NCBI GenBank assembly: GCA_964225175.1
Contig: CAXQNK010000113.1
Span: 1 to 20,561, forward strand
Direction: 5' to 3'
Source of the DNA: WTJD01 sp964225175
GTDB lineage: Bacteria > Pseudomonadota > Gammaproteobacteria > Xanthomonadales > SZUA-36
Length of the DNA: 20,561 bases
Program-made: the position numbers and the translations under genes
Shown: positions 6,097 to 13,705 of the stretch, one piece after another
How positions within the stretch are numbered: position 1 is the first letter of the stretch
How the letters are laid out: every line of letters begins with the position of its first letter
The notes under the pieces: model-generated
The model's database searches: none
What the model was told of the DNA's origin: nothing
Seen by the model: the letters and a program-made list of their open reading frames with translations, nothing else

Positions 6097-7665
6097 ATGG
6101 TAACTCTACGAAATCTATCAGCCATGACCGCCACGCTCGTGGCGTTGGTCGTGTCCGCAAACGCACTCGCTTACGATCGTCTTGCCAACATTTCTACGCG
6201 CGGTCAAGTGCTTGCTGTTGACGGGGGCGCGATGATCGCTGGATTCATACCAGAGGGTACAACCGAGAAGTGTGGTGTCATCCGGGCAAATGGACCCTCG
6301 ATGATTCCTTACCTTACGGAGAGTGAGAGGGAGAATGTTCTCATGGATCCGAAAATGGTTGTATTCAGGAATGATTCCGGAGTTTTTAATTTGATCGCGT
6401 CGAACGATAATTGGCAGGATCAGGACCATCCAGAAGATGTCGCCATCATTGAGGATTTGGGGCTGGCACCCAGCGATCCGAATGAAGCGGCCGTGTTCGG
6501 ATGTTTTCAGCCTAACAAGTCCCATACCGTCATTATCGAAGGCAAAAACGCAGGCGAAGGCGGTATCGCCATTGTTGAGGTTTATGATGCGGACCCGATA
6601 TCTGAAATCCAGGGCACCGGCAATTCCGAAGAATTGCAAGCGCAGATTGATGAACTGCAGTCTCAGCTCGCAGCTCTGCAATCGCAGCTGAACGGCGTGC
6701 TGGCGGAGGTTGACGACGCGAAAGGCGACATCGCCGCTTTGAATTCCGCGATGCCGACAGAGCTCAATGACTTGGCAGACGTCAGTGCGAACCCGTCCTC
6801 CGGTCAGATTCTCGGATTTGTCAGCGGCTCGTGGAGAGCGGTAGACGACGAGGTGGGTTCAGGCAGCGGCGGCGGCTCTTACACCGATCAGGACGCGCGA
6901 AATGCCGTCCTGCCGTACGTATGGGGTGAGGTTTCTGGGAAGCTCAACCCTGTTGCCACCTCAGGAAGCTACGCTGACTTGTCCGGAACGCCCAATCTCC
7001 ACCCCGTGGCGACCAGCGGCAAATACACGGACCTGAGCAATCAGCCGGCCAGTCCCGAGAAGCTGAATGATCTCGCAGACGTCTTTGTCCAAGCGCCCGT
7101 CAACGGCGAAGTGCTGAAATGGGGCGGAAACACATGGTCAGCCGCCGAAGATGAGACCGGTTCCGGTGGAGGAAGCGATCATCCGGCGCTGCAGTACATG
7201 AGTGTTAAAGATACAGATGGACAGCCCACCATCGTGTTCGCAGGCGTGAACGTGCGGGTGCACAGCAATGGTGTGGCAGGCCGCGGCAACCTGTTTCTCG
7301 GCAACGATGCCAGCTACCCAGGTAGTGTTGAGTGCAATGGTCCTGACCAACGCACGGGAATGCATAACCTGGTGATTGGCTCGGATCACTGCTGGGAAGG
7401 TTCGAACAACATCATCAGCGGGCTCCAGCACGTCGTCGACGGAAGTGGTGCTGCCGTGATCGGTGGGCAGGGTCACTACCTTGATGCGGCCAGCGATTAC
7501 GGCGTGATCTTCGGCGGTTACTTGAACGCCATGATCGGTTCGGACTCCGCAGCAATGCTCGGCGGACACGACAACATGGCCAAGACTGCGTGGGCTGGTA
7601 CGGTCGTGGGTGGCTTTGACACGATTCTCACTAGCACCGACGGAACCATAGTCGGAAGCCCGTAG
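6097..7665 (+). CDS. Secreted modular adhesin-like protein: RLANISTRG domain, coiled coil, tail-fibre-like repeats, YadA-like head
   Basis: 522 aa from the ATG at 6097, which has a strong AAGGAAGG ribosome site just upstream and opens directly into a signal peptide (MVTLRNLSAMTATLVALVVS, then ANALA, cleavage near residue 25). Residues about 28-170 are a known extracellular domain type (RLANISTRGQV, IRANGPSM, DPKMVVFRNDSG, NDNW, IAIVEVYDAD). Residues 176-218 are a Gln/Leu coiled coil (LQAQIDELQSQLAALQSQLN). Residues 222-360 hold two copies of an LNDLADV...W-x-A-x-x-D-E module and two PVATSG-x-Y-x-D-L modules, as in phage tail fibres. Residues about 364-522 repeat a roughly 14-16-residue N/G-rich unit with (V/I)-(I/F/L)-G-G, like the YadA/Hep_Hag left-handed beta-roll. 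No membrane anchor, S74 chaperone or sorting tail follows: the frame ends at TAG shortly before a terminator. A trimeric fibre is likely; how it is held at the surface is unclear. Confidence 0.82.
   Translation: MVTLRNLSAMTATLVALVVSANALAYDRLANISTRGQVLAVDGGAMIAGFIPEGTTEKCGVIRANGPSMIPYLTESERENVLMDPKMVVFRNDSGVFNLIASNDNWQDQDHPEDVAIIEDLGLAPSDPNEAAVFGCFQPNKSHTVIIEGKNAGEGGIAIVEVYDADPISEIQGTGNSEELQAQIDELQSQLAALQSQLNGVLAEVDDAKGDIAALNSAMPTELNDLADVSANPSSGQILGFVSGSWRAVDDEVGSGSGGGSYTDQDARNAVLPYVWGEVSGKLNPVATSGSYADLSGTPNLHPVATSGKYTDLSNQPASPEKLNDLADVFVQAPVNGEVLKWGGNTWSAAEDETGSGGGSDHPALQYMSVKDTDGQPTIVFAGVNVRVHSNGVAGRGNLFLGNDASYPGSVECNGPDQRTGMHNLVIGSDHCWEGSNNIISGLQHVVDGSGAAVIGGQGHYLDAASDYGVIFGGYLNAMIGSDSAAMLGGHDNMAKTAWAGTVVGGFDTILTSTDGTIVGSP
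6763..7176 (+). repeat. Intragenic duplicated tail-fibre-like modules
   Basis: Two diverged copies of an approximately 38-residue module (6763-6879 and 7063-7176) share LNDLADV, G-(Q/E)-(I/V)-L, W-(R/S)-A-x-x-D-E and a Gly/Ser-rich end. Between them lie two copies of an 18-residue unit (6946 and 7000 onward; NPVATSGSYADLSGTP and HPVATSGKYTDLSNQP). The DNA copies are diverged, so the duplication is not recent. Confidence 0.8.
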
Positions 7666-7708
7666 ACCCATAGAATCGGCGGTGCGGGGCACCGACGCGA
7701 GCTTCACA

Positions 7709-7733
7709 GGGGCCGCTTCAGCGGCCCCTTTTT
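7709..7733 (+). terminator. Intrinsic terminator after the head-domain protein gene
   Basis: A perfect 8-bp stem GGGGCCGC / GCGGCCCC (7709-7716, 7721-7728) with a TTCA loop is followed by five T residues. On the minus strand no T-run follows, so it is directed at the plus-strand gene; the convergent operon ending at 7823 has no visible terminator of its own in the 89 bases between. Confidence 0.92.
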
Positions 7734-7822
7734 CGTTATGTTTCGTTAAATTAACCCGACGTGCTTCATTTCGCGGTACCGATGCGCTGCGCTCGTTGCA
7801 ATTGCCCGTTGGCTCAAGGCGG

Positions 7823-9196
7823 TCAAGCCAGACGCAGATACCACTCGTAATCGCGATTACTCACCTCGGCATGAAAATGATCGCTCTCCTCGCGGCGAAC
7901 CCGCTCAAATACGCGATGGTATTCCTCGCCGAAATAACCGGGCAATACGGTACCCTCCTGCCATGCATTGAGCGCCAAAGGCCATCGCAACGGCAGGGTG
8001 GGCTGGTACTCGAGAGAAGATCCCTCCGGAATCATGGCCGGCGGTTCTATTTCATTGACAATGCCGTGATGAATGCCGGCCAGCACTGCGGCGGTGGCCA
8101 GCCACGGGTTGGCGTCGGCCCCGGGCACGCGATACTCCAACCGCGTATTGGACTCTGAGGCGACTGGCAGGCGCATCGCAAGACCGCGGTGATTGGGTCC
8201 CCAGTTGGGCGTGGCCGGGGTGAAAAAACCCGGTGCATAACGCCGATAGGAATTGGCGTTGGGCGCCATCACGGCCGTGCTCTCGCTCATGATGGCGGCC
8301 AGGCCGCCAATGGCGAAGCGCAGTTGATCTGAGAATGGCCCATCGATGCATTCCCCTGCAAAGATGTTTTGACCTGCCTCGTTCAGAAGGCTTACGTGCA
8401 GGTGCAAGCCGCAGCCCGCAAATTCCTGGAAAGGTTTGGCCATGAAAGTCGCGGCCAGTCCGTTGCGCCGTGCGGAGGCCCGGATCAGTCGTTTCAGCAG
8501 CGCCGCATGGTCGCAGGCAAGCAGTGGATCATCGACATGCTGCAGATTAATTTCGAATTGCCCGGGCGCGAACTCGGACAGCGCAGCGCCTGCCGGAAGA
8601 TTCTGGATTTTACAGAATTTATCGACATCGACCAGGAAGTTATCCACCTCTTCAAGGTCCTCGAAAGTCGCAAACTGCACGCCATCCTGGGGCAGGTGGG
8701 AGCCCGGTATACGCGGCATTCTCGGCCGGAAGGCCTCGCCATCGTGTTCCACCAGGTAGAACTCCAGTTCTGTTGCCATCACAGGCGTCAGCCCAAGCTC
8801 TTTGAGACGTTCCACGACACGCGCGAGCACGTTTCGCGGGTCGAATGGATACAGCCCGCCTTCAAAATCGGTCAGGTACATGAGGCATTGTGCGGTCGGT
8901 TGACTGGCCCACGGCACGGGCGCCAGGGACCCTGGCACGGCGAGGCCACGCACGTCGGGATCGCCATCATCGGAGCCGTAATGCACGTATTCCGGGACAG
9001 CCCCCTTGATGTTGAGCAGAGTCGAGGCGCCGCAATGATTCACCCCTTTGCTGAACAGCTTGCCGAAGTCCGAGCGTTCGATGCGTTTGCCGCGTAACAC
9101 GCCGCTGATGTCTGGTGACATCACCTCCAGGTAGCGTGTTTCCGGGTGTTGTTCGAGAAATGCTTCAAGCTCTGATAGCCTGTCATCGCTGGCCAT
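7823..9196 (-). CDS. Glutamine-synthetase-family ligase (gamma-glutamylpolyamine synthetase, PuuA-like)
   Basis: 457 aa, the usual length of PuuA-type enzymes, which use ATP to join glutamate to an amine such as putrescine. The glutamine synthetase core is intact. Metal and substrate ligands are visible in ATELEFYLV (E143, E145), SEFAPGQFEINL (E208, E215), GCGLHLHVS (H265), the Arg-containing NSYRRYAPG (315-323) and RLEYRVPGADANPWLA (E354). The C-terminus lacks the regulatory adenylylation-site region of housekeeping GlnA, again as in PuuA. The start follows an AGGAG ribosome site. It is the last gene of the operon, 17 bases after the crotonase gene. Together with the PuuC-like dehydrogenase two genes upstream it suggests a gamma-glutamylated amine intermediate. 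The amine specificity cannot be read, and other amine- or ethanolamine-type ligases of the family are possible. Confidence 0.85.
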   Translation of the reverse strand: MASDDRLSELEAFLEQHPETRYLEVMSPDISGVLRGKRIERSDFGKLFSKGVNHCGASTLLNIKGAVPEYVHYGSDDGDPDVRGLAVPGSLAPVPWASQPTAQCLMYLTDFEGGLYPFDPRNVLARVVERLKELGLTPVMATELEFYLVEHDGEAFRPRMPRIPGSHLPQDGVQFATFEDLEEVDNFLVDVDKFCKIQNLPAGAALSEFAPGQFEINLQHVDDPLLACDHAALLKRLIRASARRNGLAATFMAKPFQEFAGCGLHLHVSLLNEAGQNIFAGECIDGPFSDQLRFAIGGLAAIMSESTAVMAPNANSYRRYAPGFFTPATPNWGPNHRGLAMRLPVASESNTRLEYRVPGADANPWLATAAVLAGIHHGIVNEIEPPAMIPEGSSLEYQPTLPLRWPLALNAWQEGTVLPGYFGEEYHRVFERVRREESDHFHAEVSNRDYEWYLRLA

Positions 9197-9213
9197 ATTA
9201 TGTTCTCCTGGTG

Positions 9214-10017
9214 TCAGCCGATGTGGGTTCGCCGCCAGGCAATAGCTGCCCGTGCCCCTTGTGTTCTGAGAATCCGGTTGAACTCCCTTGATTCGTCGGT
9301 CTCGGTCAATTCTACTTCGATATCCGCTTCCAATGCCTCGTGAAGCGCTTTTTTCATGCCTGCGATCTCATTGCTCCGATTGATGGCCTGCTTGGTGAGG
9401 CGCACGGCAACCGGGTCATTGAGCGCGATGGCTGTCGCCATATCCCGAGCTGCGGCCCCGAGTTCGCTGGCCGGAACCACGGAATTGACGAGGCCCCAGT
9501 TCCTGGCATCCTGCGCGGTGATTCGGTCGTTGCCGGTCAGGAGCCACTCCTTGGCTTTTTTCGGTCCGCACAGCCAGGGCATGATCAGCGCGACAATGCC
9601 GCTGCCGAATTTGACCTCGGGCGCACCCAGACGGCAGTCATCCGCGGCGATCGTGATATCGCAGGCAAGTGCCATTTCCATGGCGCTGCCAAGACAATGG
9701 CCGTGAATCATTGAGAGCGTGACCTTGGGGCTGTCCCAGAACCGCATGATGATCCCGAAATCACGGCTCAATTCCTCGCGTAAACCCTGCTCATCATCCG
9801 GCTCGCAGGAATCCTCCAGGTCAAAGCCAGCGGAAAAAGCACGCCCCTCGCCGCGTAACACAATGACGCGCACCTGCTCGTCTGCCTCTGCCGTATCCAA
9901 TGCCTGGTTGAGTTCAGCGACCATGGCGGCATCGATTGAATTGAGCTTCTCCGGGCGATTCAGCGTGATCCAGGCCAGGCCGCCTTCGGTTTCGTATCGA
10001 ATACGGCTTAAATTCAA
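9214..10017 (-). CDS. Enoyl-CoA hydratase/isomerase family protein (crotonase)
   Basis: 267 aa if initiated at a TTG at 10015-10017 that overlaps the stop of the upstream aldehyde dehydrogenase gene by 4 bases. Family homology (LSRIRYETEGGLAWITLNRP) begins immediately after it, whereas the upstream in-frame ATG at 10092 would add a non-homologous tail inside the neighbouring gene. Oxyanion-hole segments are FSAGFDL and HGHCLGSAM. Both catalytic glutamates of true hydratases are present (E114 in SAMEMALACD, E134 in GAPEVKFG). The Gly-rich segment after E134 is unusual (FGSGIVALIMPWLCG instead of the common P-G-A-G-G-T-Q-R), so substrate may differ from crotonyl-CoA. It probably hydrates the enoyl-CoA made by the divergent acyl-CoA dehydrogenase. 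Confidence 0.87.
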   Translation of the reverse strand: MNLSRIRYETEGGLAWITLNRPEKLNSIDAAMVAELNQALDTAEADEQVRVIVLRGEGRAFSAGFDLEDSCEPDDEQGLREELSRDFGIIMRFWDSPKVTLSMIHGHCLGSAMEMALACDITIAADDCRLGAPEVKFGSGIVALIMPWLCGPKKAKEWLLTGNDRITAQDARNWGLVNSVVPASELGAAARDMATAIALNDPVAVRLTKQAINRSNEIAGMKKALHEALEADIEVELTETDESREFNRILRTQGARAAIAWRRTHIG

Positions 10018-11552
10018 GATGCACCACCGGGTGGCGAAAGTTGAATCCAGGCCGATTTCGTCTGGGTGTAACTCTTGAAGCTGTCGATGCACTTGTCCCG
10101 CGCGTTGCCAGACTGCTTGTAGCCTCCGAAGGGTTGGGTGAAATCACCCGCATCAAAAGTATTGACCCACACGACACCCGATTCGATCGAGCGCACCATG
10201 TGCATTGCAGTGTCGACATCGCGGGTCCAGAGGCTGGCAGCCAGGCCATAAATCGTATCGTTGGCGATATGGACCGCTTCCTCCAGCCCGTCGAAGGGGA
10301 TCACGCAGGCAACGGGACCGAAGATTTCCTGGCGCGCGATACTCATCTCGTTGTTAACGTCGGCAAACAGCGTGGGATTGACGAATGCGCCCGGCTCGAG
10401 CTCAGCGGGTGCATCGCCGCCAAATACCAGGCGGGCACCTTCGGCGCTTCCTGTCTCTATCATGTCCAGCACGCGTCGCTGATCTCCCTTGGTGACCAGC
10501 GGACCCATACTCGTGGCTGGGTCCAGCGGTTGGCCCGGGCGATAGGCAAATTGCCCTTCTGAACGGAAACGTTCAACGAATTCATCATATATTGATCGCT
10601 GCACCAGCAGCCGCGAACCGGCATTGCAGACCTCTCCCATATTTTCGTAAATGCCGCGATAGGCTGCTTCAACCGCCTGCCCGAGATCCGGAAGGTCCGA
10701 CATGAATATCTGGGGTGACTTGCCGCCGCATTCCAGGCCGACATGCTTCATGTTGGACTGGCCTGCGTACTGCAGCATCAGCTTTCCAACTTCCGTGGAT
10801 CCGGTAAAGCTGATCTTCGCGACATCATGGTGCAGGGCGAGCGCCTGGCCCGCAACTTCGCCCATGCCATTGACCACGCTGAACACGCCTGCAGGGCCAC
10901 CTGCCTCCATGAACAACTCCGCGAGGCGCGGGCAACTCATAGGCGACTGTTCAGCCGGCTTGAGCACTACACAATTTCCTGCTGCAAGCGCGGGCGCGAA
11001 TTTCCAGGCCGCCATCAGCATTGGGTAGTTCCAGGGCGTTATGGCGCCCACCACACCGAGGGGTTCTCGAAGAATGAAATGCATGGCATCGGCCGCTGTG
11101 TTGGTTACCGCGCCATCCACCTTGTCGATGCACTCCGCCATGAACCTGATGGTCTCGCAGACCAGCGGCAGGTCCACGTTGATCACGTCCGATATCGGTT
11201 TGCCCATGTCCAGTGTTTCCAGTACCGCCAGCTGCTCGGCATTTTCCGAGATCAGGTCCGCAAAGCGATACAACACAGCCATGCGGTCGCGCGGGGCCAT
11301 GCGAGACCAGCACCCGGACCGGAAGGCCTTTTTGGCCGCAGCAACGGCGCGATCGATATCTTTTTCTGAGCCGGCGGCTATTTCGGCGATCACTTCCCCC
11401 GAGCTGGGATCAATGGTTTCGAATCGTCCGCCATCGATGGAGTCGGCCCAGTCGCCGTCAATAAAATGCCTGGGTTCGACTCGTTGCCGCGCATCCTGGG
11501 CGACGCTTTGCCAGCGAGCCAGGTCGTGTTGAGCGATGGACTGCAGGTTCAT
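10014..11552 (-). CDS. NAD(P)-dependent aldehyde dehydrogenase, PuuC/BetB-like
   Basis: 512 aa, full length. It resembles PuuC (gamma-glutamyl-gamma-aminobutyraldehyde dehydrogenase) along its whole length, including the start (LARWQ), FIDGDWAD, ETLDMGKPI, ITPWNYP (N175), FTGSTEVGK, LECGGKSPQIF with the general base E274, GEVCNAGSRLLV with the nucleophile C309, EIFGPV and the end QPFGGYKQSGNARDKCIDSFKSYTQTKSAWI. It oxidises an (omega-amino)aldehyde to the acid in the cytosol. The ATG overlaps the stop of the upstream acyl-CoA synthetase gene (ATGA), with a GAGGAA ribosome site, indicating translational coupling. Betaine-aldehyde-type dehydrogenases are close relatives, so the substrate could be a trimethylammonium aldehyde rather than a gamma-glutamylated one. 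Confidence 0.93.
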   Translation of the reverse strand: MNLQSIAQHDLARWQSVAQDARQRVEPRHFIDGDWADSIDGGRFETIDPSSGEVIAEIAAGSEKDIDRAVAAAKKAFRSGCWSRMAPRDRMAVLYRFADLISENAEQLAVLETLDMGKPISDVINVDLPLVCETIRFMAECIDKVDGAVTNTAADAMHFILREPLGVVGAITPWNYPMLMAAWKFAPALAAGNCVVLKPAEQSPMSCPRLAELFMEAGGPAGVFSVVNGMGEVAGQALALHHDVAKISFTGSTEVGKLMLQYAGQSNMKHVGLECGGKSPQIFMSDLPDLGQAVEAAYRGIYENMGEVCNAGSRLLVQRSIYDEFVERFRSEGQFAYRPGQPLDPATSMGPLVTKGDQRRVLDMIETGSAEGARLVFGGDAPAELEPGAFVNPTLFADVNNEMSIARQEIFGPVACVIPFDGLEEAVHIANDTIYGLAASLWTRDVDTAMHMVRSIESGVVWVNTFDAGDFTQPFGGYKQSGNARDKCIDSFKSYTQTKSAWIQLSPPGGAS

Positions 11553-13669
11553 TGCGTGTTCCTCGTGGTAATGGTTTTTGGAGTGTCGGGTGTGCGGCCC
11601 ACGATCAGCGCATCTACGGCCACGCAGCCCTGTGCGTTGACGATCAATGGGTTCACATCCACTTCGTGCAATTCATGCGCAAGGCAATCTACCATGACTG
11701 AAAACCGTTCAGCTGCCAGGCAAAATTGACCGATAGCTGCGGCGGGCTGCCCCCGCGCGGGCCCCAGCAAATTGCGCAAGCGGAGTTGGTAAAGCAATCC
11801 GCGGGCATCATGGGCAGAGAAAGGTGCGAGTGCGGTCTTTACATCTGCGAGGGCCTCGACCTGGGTGCCGCCGAAACCGAGCAGGACAACGGGCCCGAAT
11901 TGTTCATCGCGAATCATCCCGAGCATGAGCTCAAGGCCGGTTTCCGTGACCATGCGGGAAACCAGCGCGGATGGTCCCAGGCTCGCTTCGAGCTTGGTGT
12001 ATGCCTCTTCGAGCGCTTTTGCATTCTCGATATCCAGAAAGACGCCGCCGACTGCGGTTTTGTGATGTATTCCCGGTTCCAGCGTTTTCAAAGCCACGGG
12101 AAAGCCAATGTGTTCCGCAGCGCCCAGCGCTGCTTTCAATGAGCTAATTTTTTGGGACGGGGCCACCGGTACGCCAAAGTCCGACAGTAATTGCCCCGCT
12201 TCGAATTCGTCGAGGGCGACATCCGCCGCCAAGCGCTTGCGCCAGTGCTGAATGATTTTTGGATCAGGCCTTTCTGGCGCATGCCTTGGCCGGATCATGG
12301 CATCCCGGAAGTTCAACAGGCAGCGCGCGCCGACCAGGAATGAGCGCAACCCGTCGAGCACGGGAAACCCTTCCCGGGTGGTCTCGATGACGGCTGGGTC
12401 TGCGCCGGTGCCCTGCCGATTGGCCACCAGGAACACCGGTTTGCCCGAGGCAGCATGCCCCTGCCTGAGATAGCCAATGTATTCTCGGTATATGTGCCCG
12501 AGCGGTGCGCGGTCGTGAACGACTGCGCCCAGGGCACTGTCTGGATCAGACATTAATGCAGCAAAAGCCCGTTCCATGAGGCGGTCCGCATCAGGCCCTC
12601 CACGCCCCCATGCGTCAAGCGGGTTGACCGCGGGCAGGCCGGGGTCAAGTATTGATTGGAGCTGTGCCTCGGTTGCCGATGAAACCCGTGCCAGTGGAAC
12701 CTCCAATTCATCCGCGAGATCAATCAGGTGTTGACGTTCTCCGCCAGAGTCATGGATTGCTGCAAGCGCTCCGGGTCCGACCGGGTGGGGCTGCGCAAAC
12801 ATGATCAATGCCGTGGTCAGTTCATCCATGTCATTGACGCGCTGGACACCGTGGCAGTCAAACACGGCCTGGTAGCTGGCATCCCGGCCGGCAATTGCTC
12901 CGGAATGCGATACCGCGAGCCGTGCGGCCAGTTCGGTGCGCCCCACCTTCAATACCACGATGGGGATGTTGAGGCGCCTGGCCTTTTCAAAGGCCGAGAT
13001 CAGGGCCTTCGGGTCGCGGGCTGTCTCCATGAACAGCCCGATGGCCCGGATGCCGGGCAGATCCAGTGCGAAGTCCAGGTAATCGTGCATCCCGACAGCT
13101 AATTCTTGTCCGGTAGACACGGCAAGGTTGAATTCGATGCGTTCCTCACAATCTATAATGCCGGACATGCCCGCACCCGATTGGCTGATGAGTGCGACAT
13201 TTCCGCCCCTGGGGTGGTTATGCCGTGTGTCGAAGCCACACACCCAAACACCGTCATGAAAGTTGTAGAAACCCATGCCATTGGCACCGCACAACAGGAT
13301 ACCTGATTGCCTGATTCGTTCAGCAATCCTGTCCTGCAGCAGCGGCGCCTGGTCGTCTTCCAAAACCAGGTTGGACATGATGGTGGCGGCCTGGATGCCA
13401 TGCTCAATGGCCGCATCGAGCGCGGGCTCGAGCTGGGTGTCCGCGATGCAGAACACCGCGTGGTCCACGGTTTTGGGAAGGGCAGAGAATGTGCTGAAAC
13501 AGGGCAGGCCCAAAACTTGCGAACGGCCAGGGTTGACAGGATATATCGCGCCAGGAAAACCTCCTGCCATGAGGTTTTCAAGTGTTTGTCGACCCACAGC
13601 GCCTTCGCGTGAACTCGCGCCCACGACGGCAATGGAGCGGGGTCTCAACAGGGGATCAAGTCGGTGCAT
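11549..13669 (-). CDS. NDP-forming acyl-CoA synthetase (acetate--CoA ligase family), fused alpha/beta subunits
   Basis: 706 aa, the normal size for single-chain ADP-forming acyl-CoA synthetases without the acetyltransferase domain found in Pat-type relatives. Domains in order: CoA-binding Rossmann domain (about 5-135; RSIAVVGASSREGAVG), succinyl-CoA-ligase-like domain (about 150-300; NVALISQSGAGMSG), the segment with the predicted phosphohistidine H255 in LAVSHSGAIAG, a second ligase-like domain, and a C-terminal ATP-grasp domain (about 480-706; FPVALKTLEPGIHHKTAVGG, ending EVDVNPLIVNAQG). It would activate the carboxylic acid made by the aldehyde dehydrogenase encoded next to it to a CoA thioester. 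The ATG at 13669 has a weak ribosome site and lies 36 bases after the previous gene, the largest gap in the operon. Substrate unknown. Confidence 0.9.
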   Translation of the reverse strand: MHRLDPLLRPRSIAVVGASSREGAVGRQTLENLMAGGFPGAIYPVNPGRSQVLGLPCFSTFSALPKTVDHAVFCIADTQLEPALDAAIEHGIQAATIMSNLVLEDDQAPLLQDRIAERIRQSGILLCGANGMGFYNFHDGVWVCGFDTRHNHPRGGNVALISQSGAGMSGIIDCEERIEFNLAVSTGQELAVGMHDYLDFALDLPGIRAIGLFMETARDPKALISAFEKARRLNIPIVVLKVGRTELAARLAVSHSGAIAGRDASYQAVFDCHGVQRVNDMDELTTALIMFAQPHPVGPGALAAIHDSGGERQHLIDLADELEVPLARVSSATEAQLQSILDPGLPAVNPLDAWGRGGPDADRLMERAFAALMSDPDSALGAVVHDRAPLGHIYREYIGYLRQGHAASGKPVFLVANRQGTGADPAVIETTREGFPVLDGLRSFLVGARCLLNFRDAMIRPRHAPERPDPKIIQHWRKRLAADVALDEFEAGQLLSDFGVPVAPSQKISSLKAALGAAEHIGFPVALKTLEPGIHHKTAVGGVFLDIENAKALEEAYTKLEASLGPSALVSRMVTETGLELMLGMIRDEQFGPVVLLGFGGTQVEALADVKTALAPFSAHDARGLLYQLRLRNLLGPARGQPAAAIGQFCLAAERFSVMVDCLAHELHEVDVNPLIVNAQGCVAVDALIVGRTPDTPKTITTRNTQ

Positions 13670-13705
13670 CGCCGTTGATCAGTCCGTAACCCCGTTCCGT
13701 CCCCG

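Noticed and set aside
6763..7176. Prophage tail-fibre locus
   Set aside because: The tail-fibre-like modules are inside a protein with a signal peptide and an extracellular domain, and no other phage gene is present.
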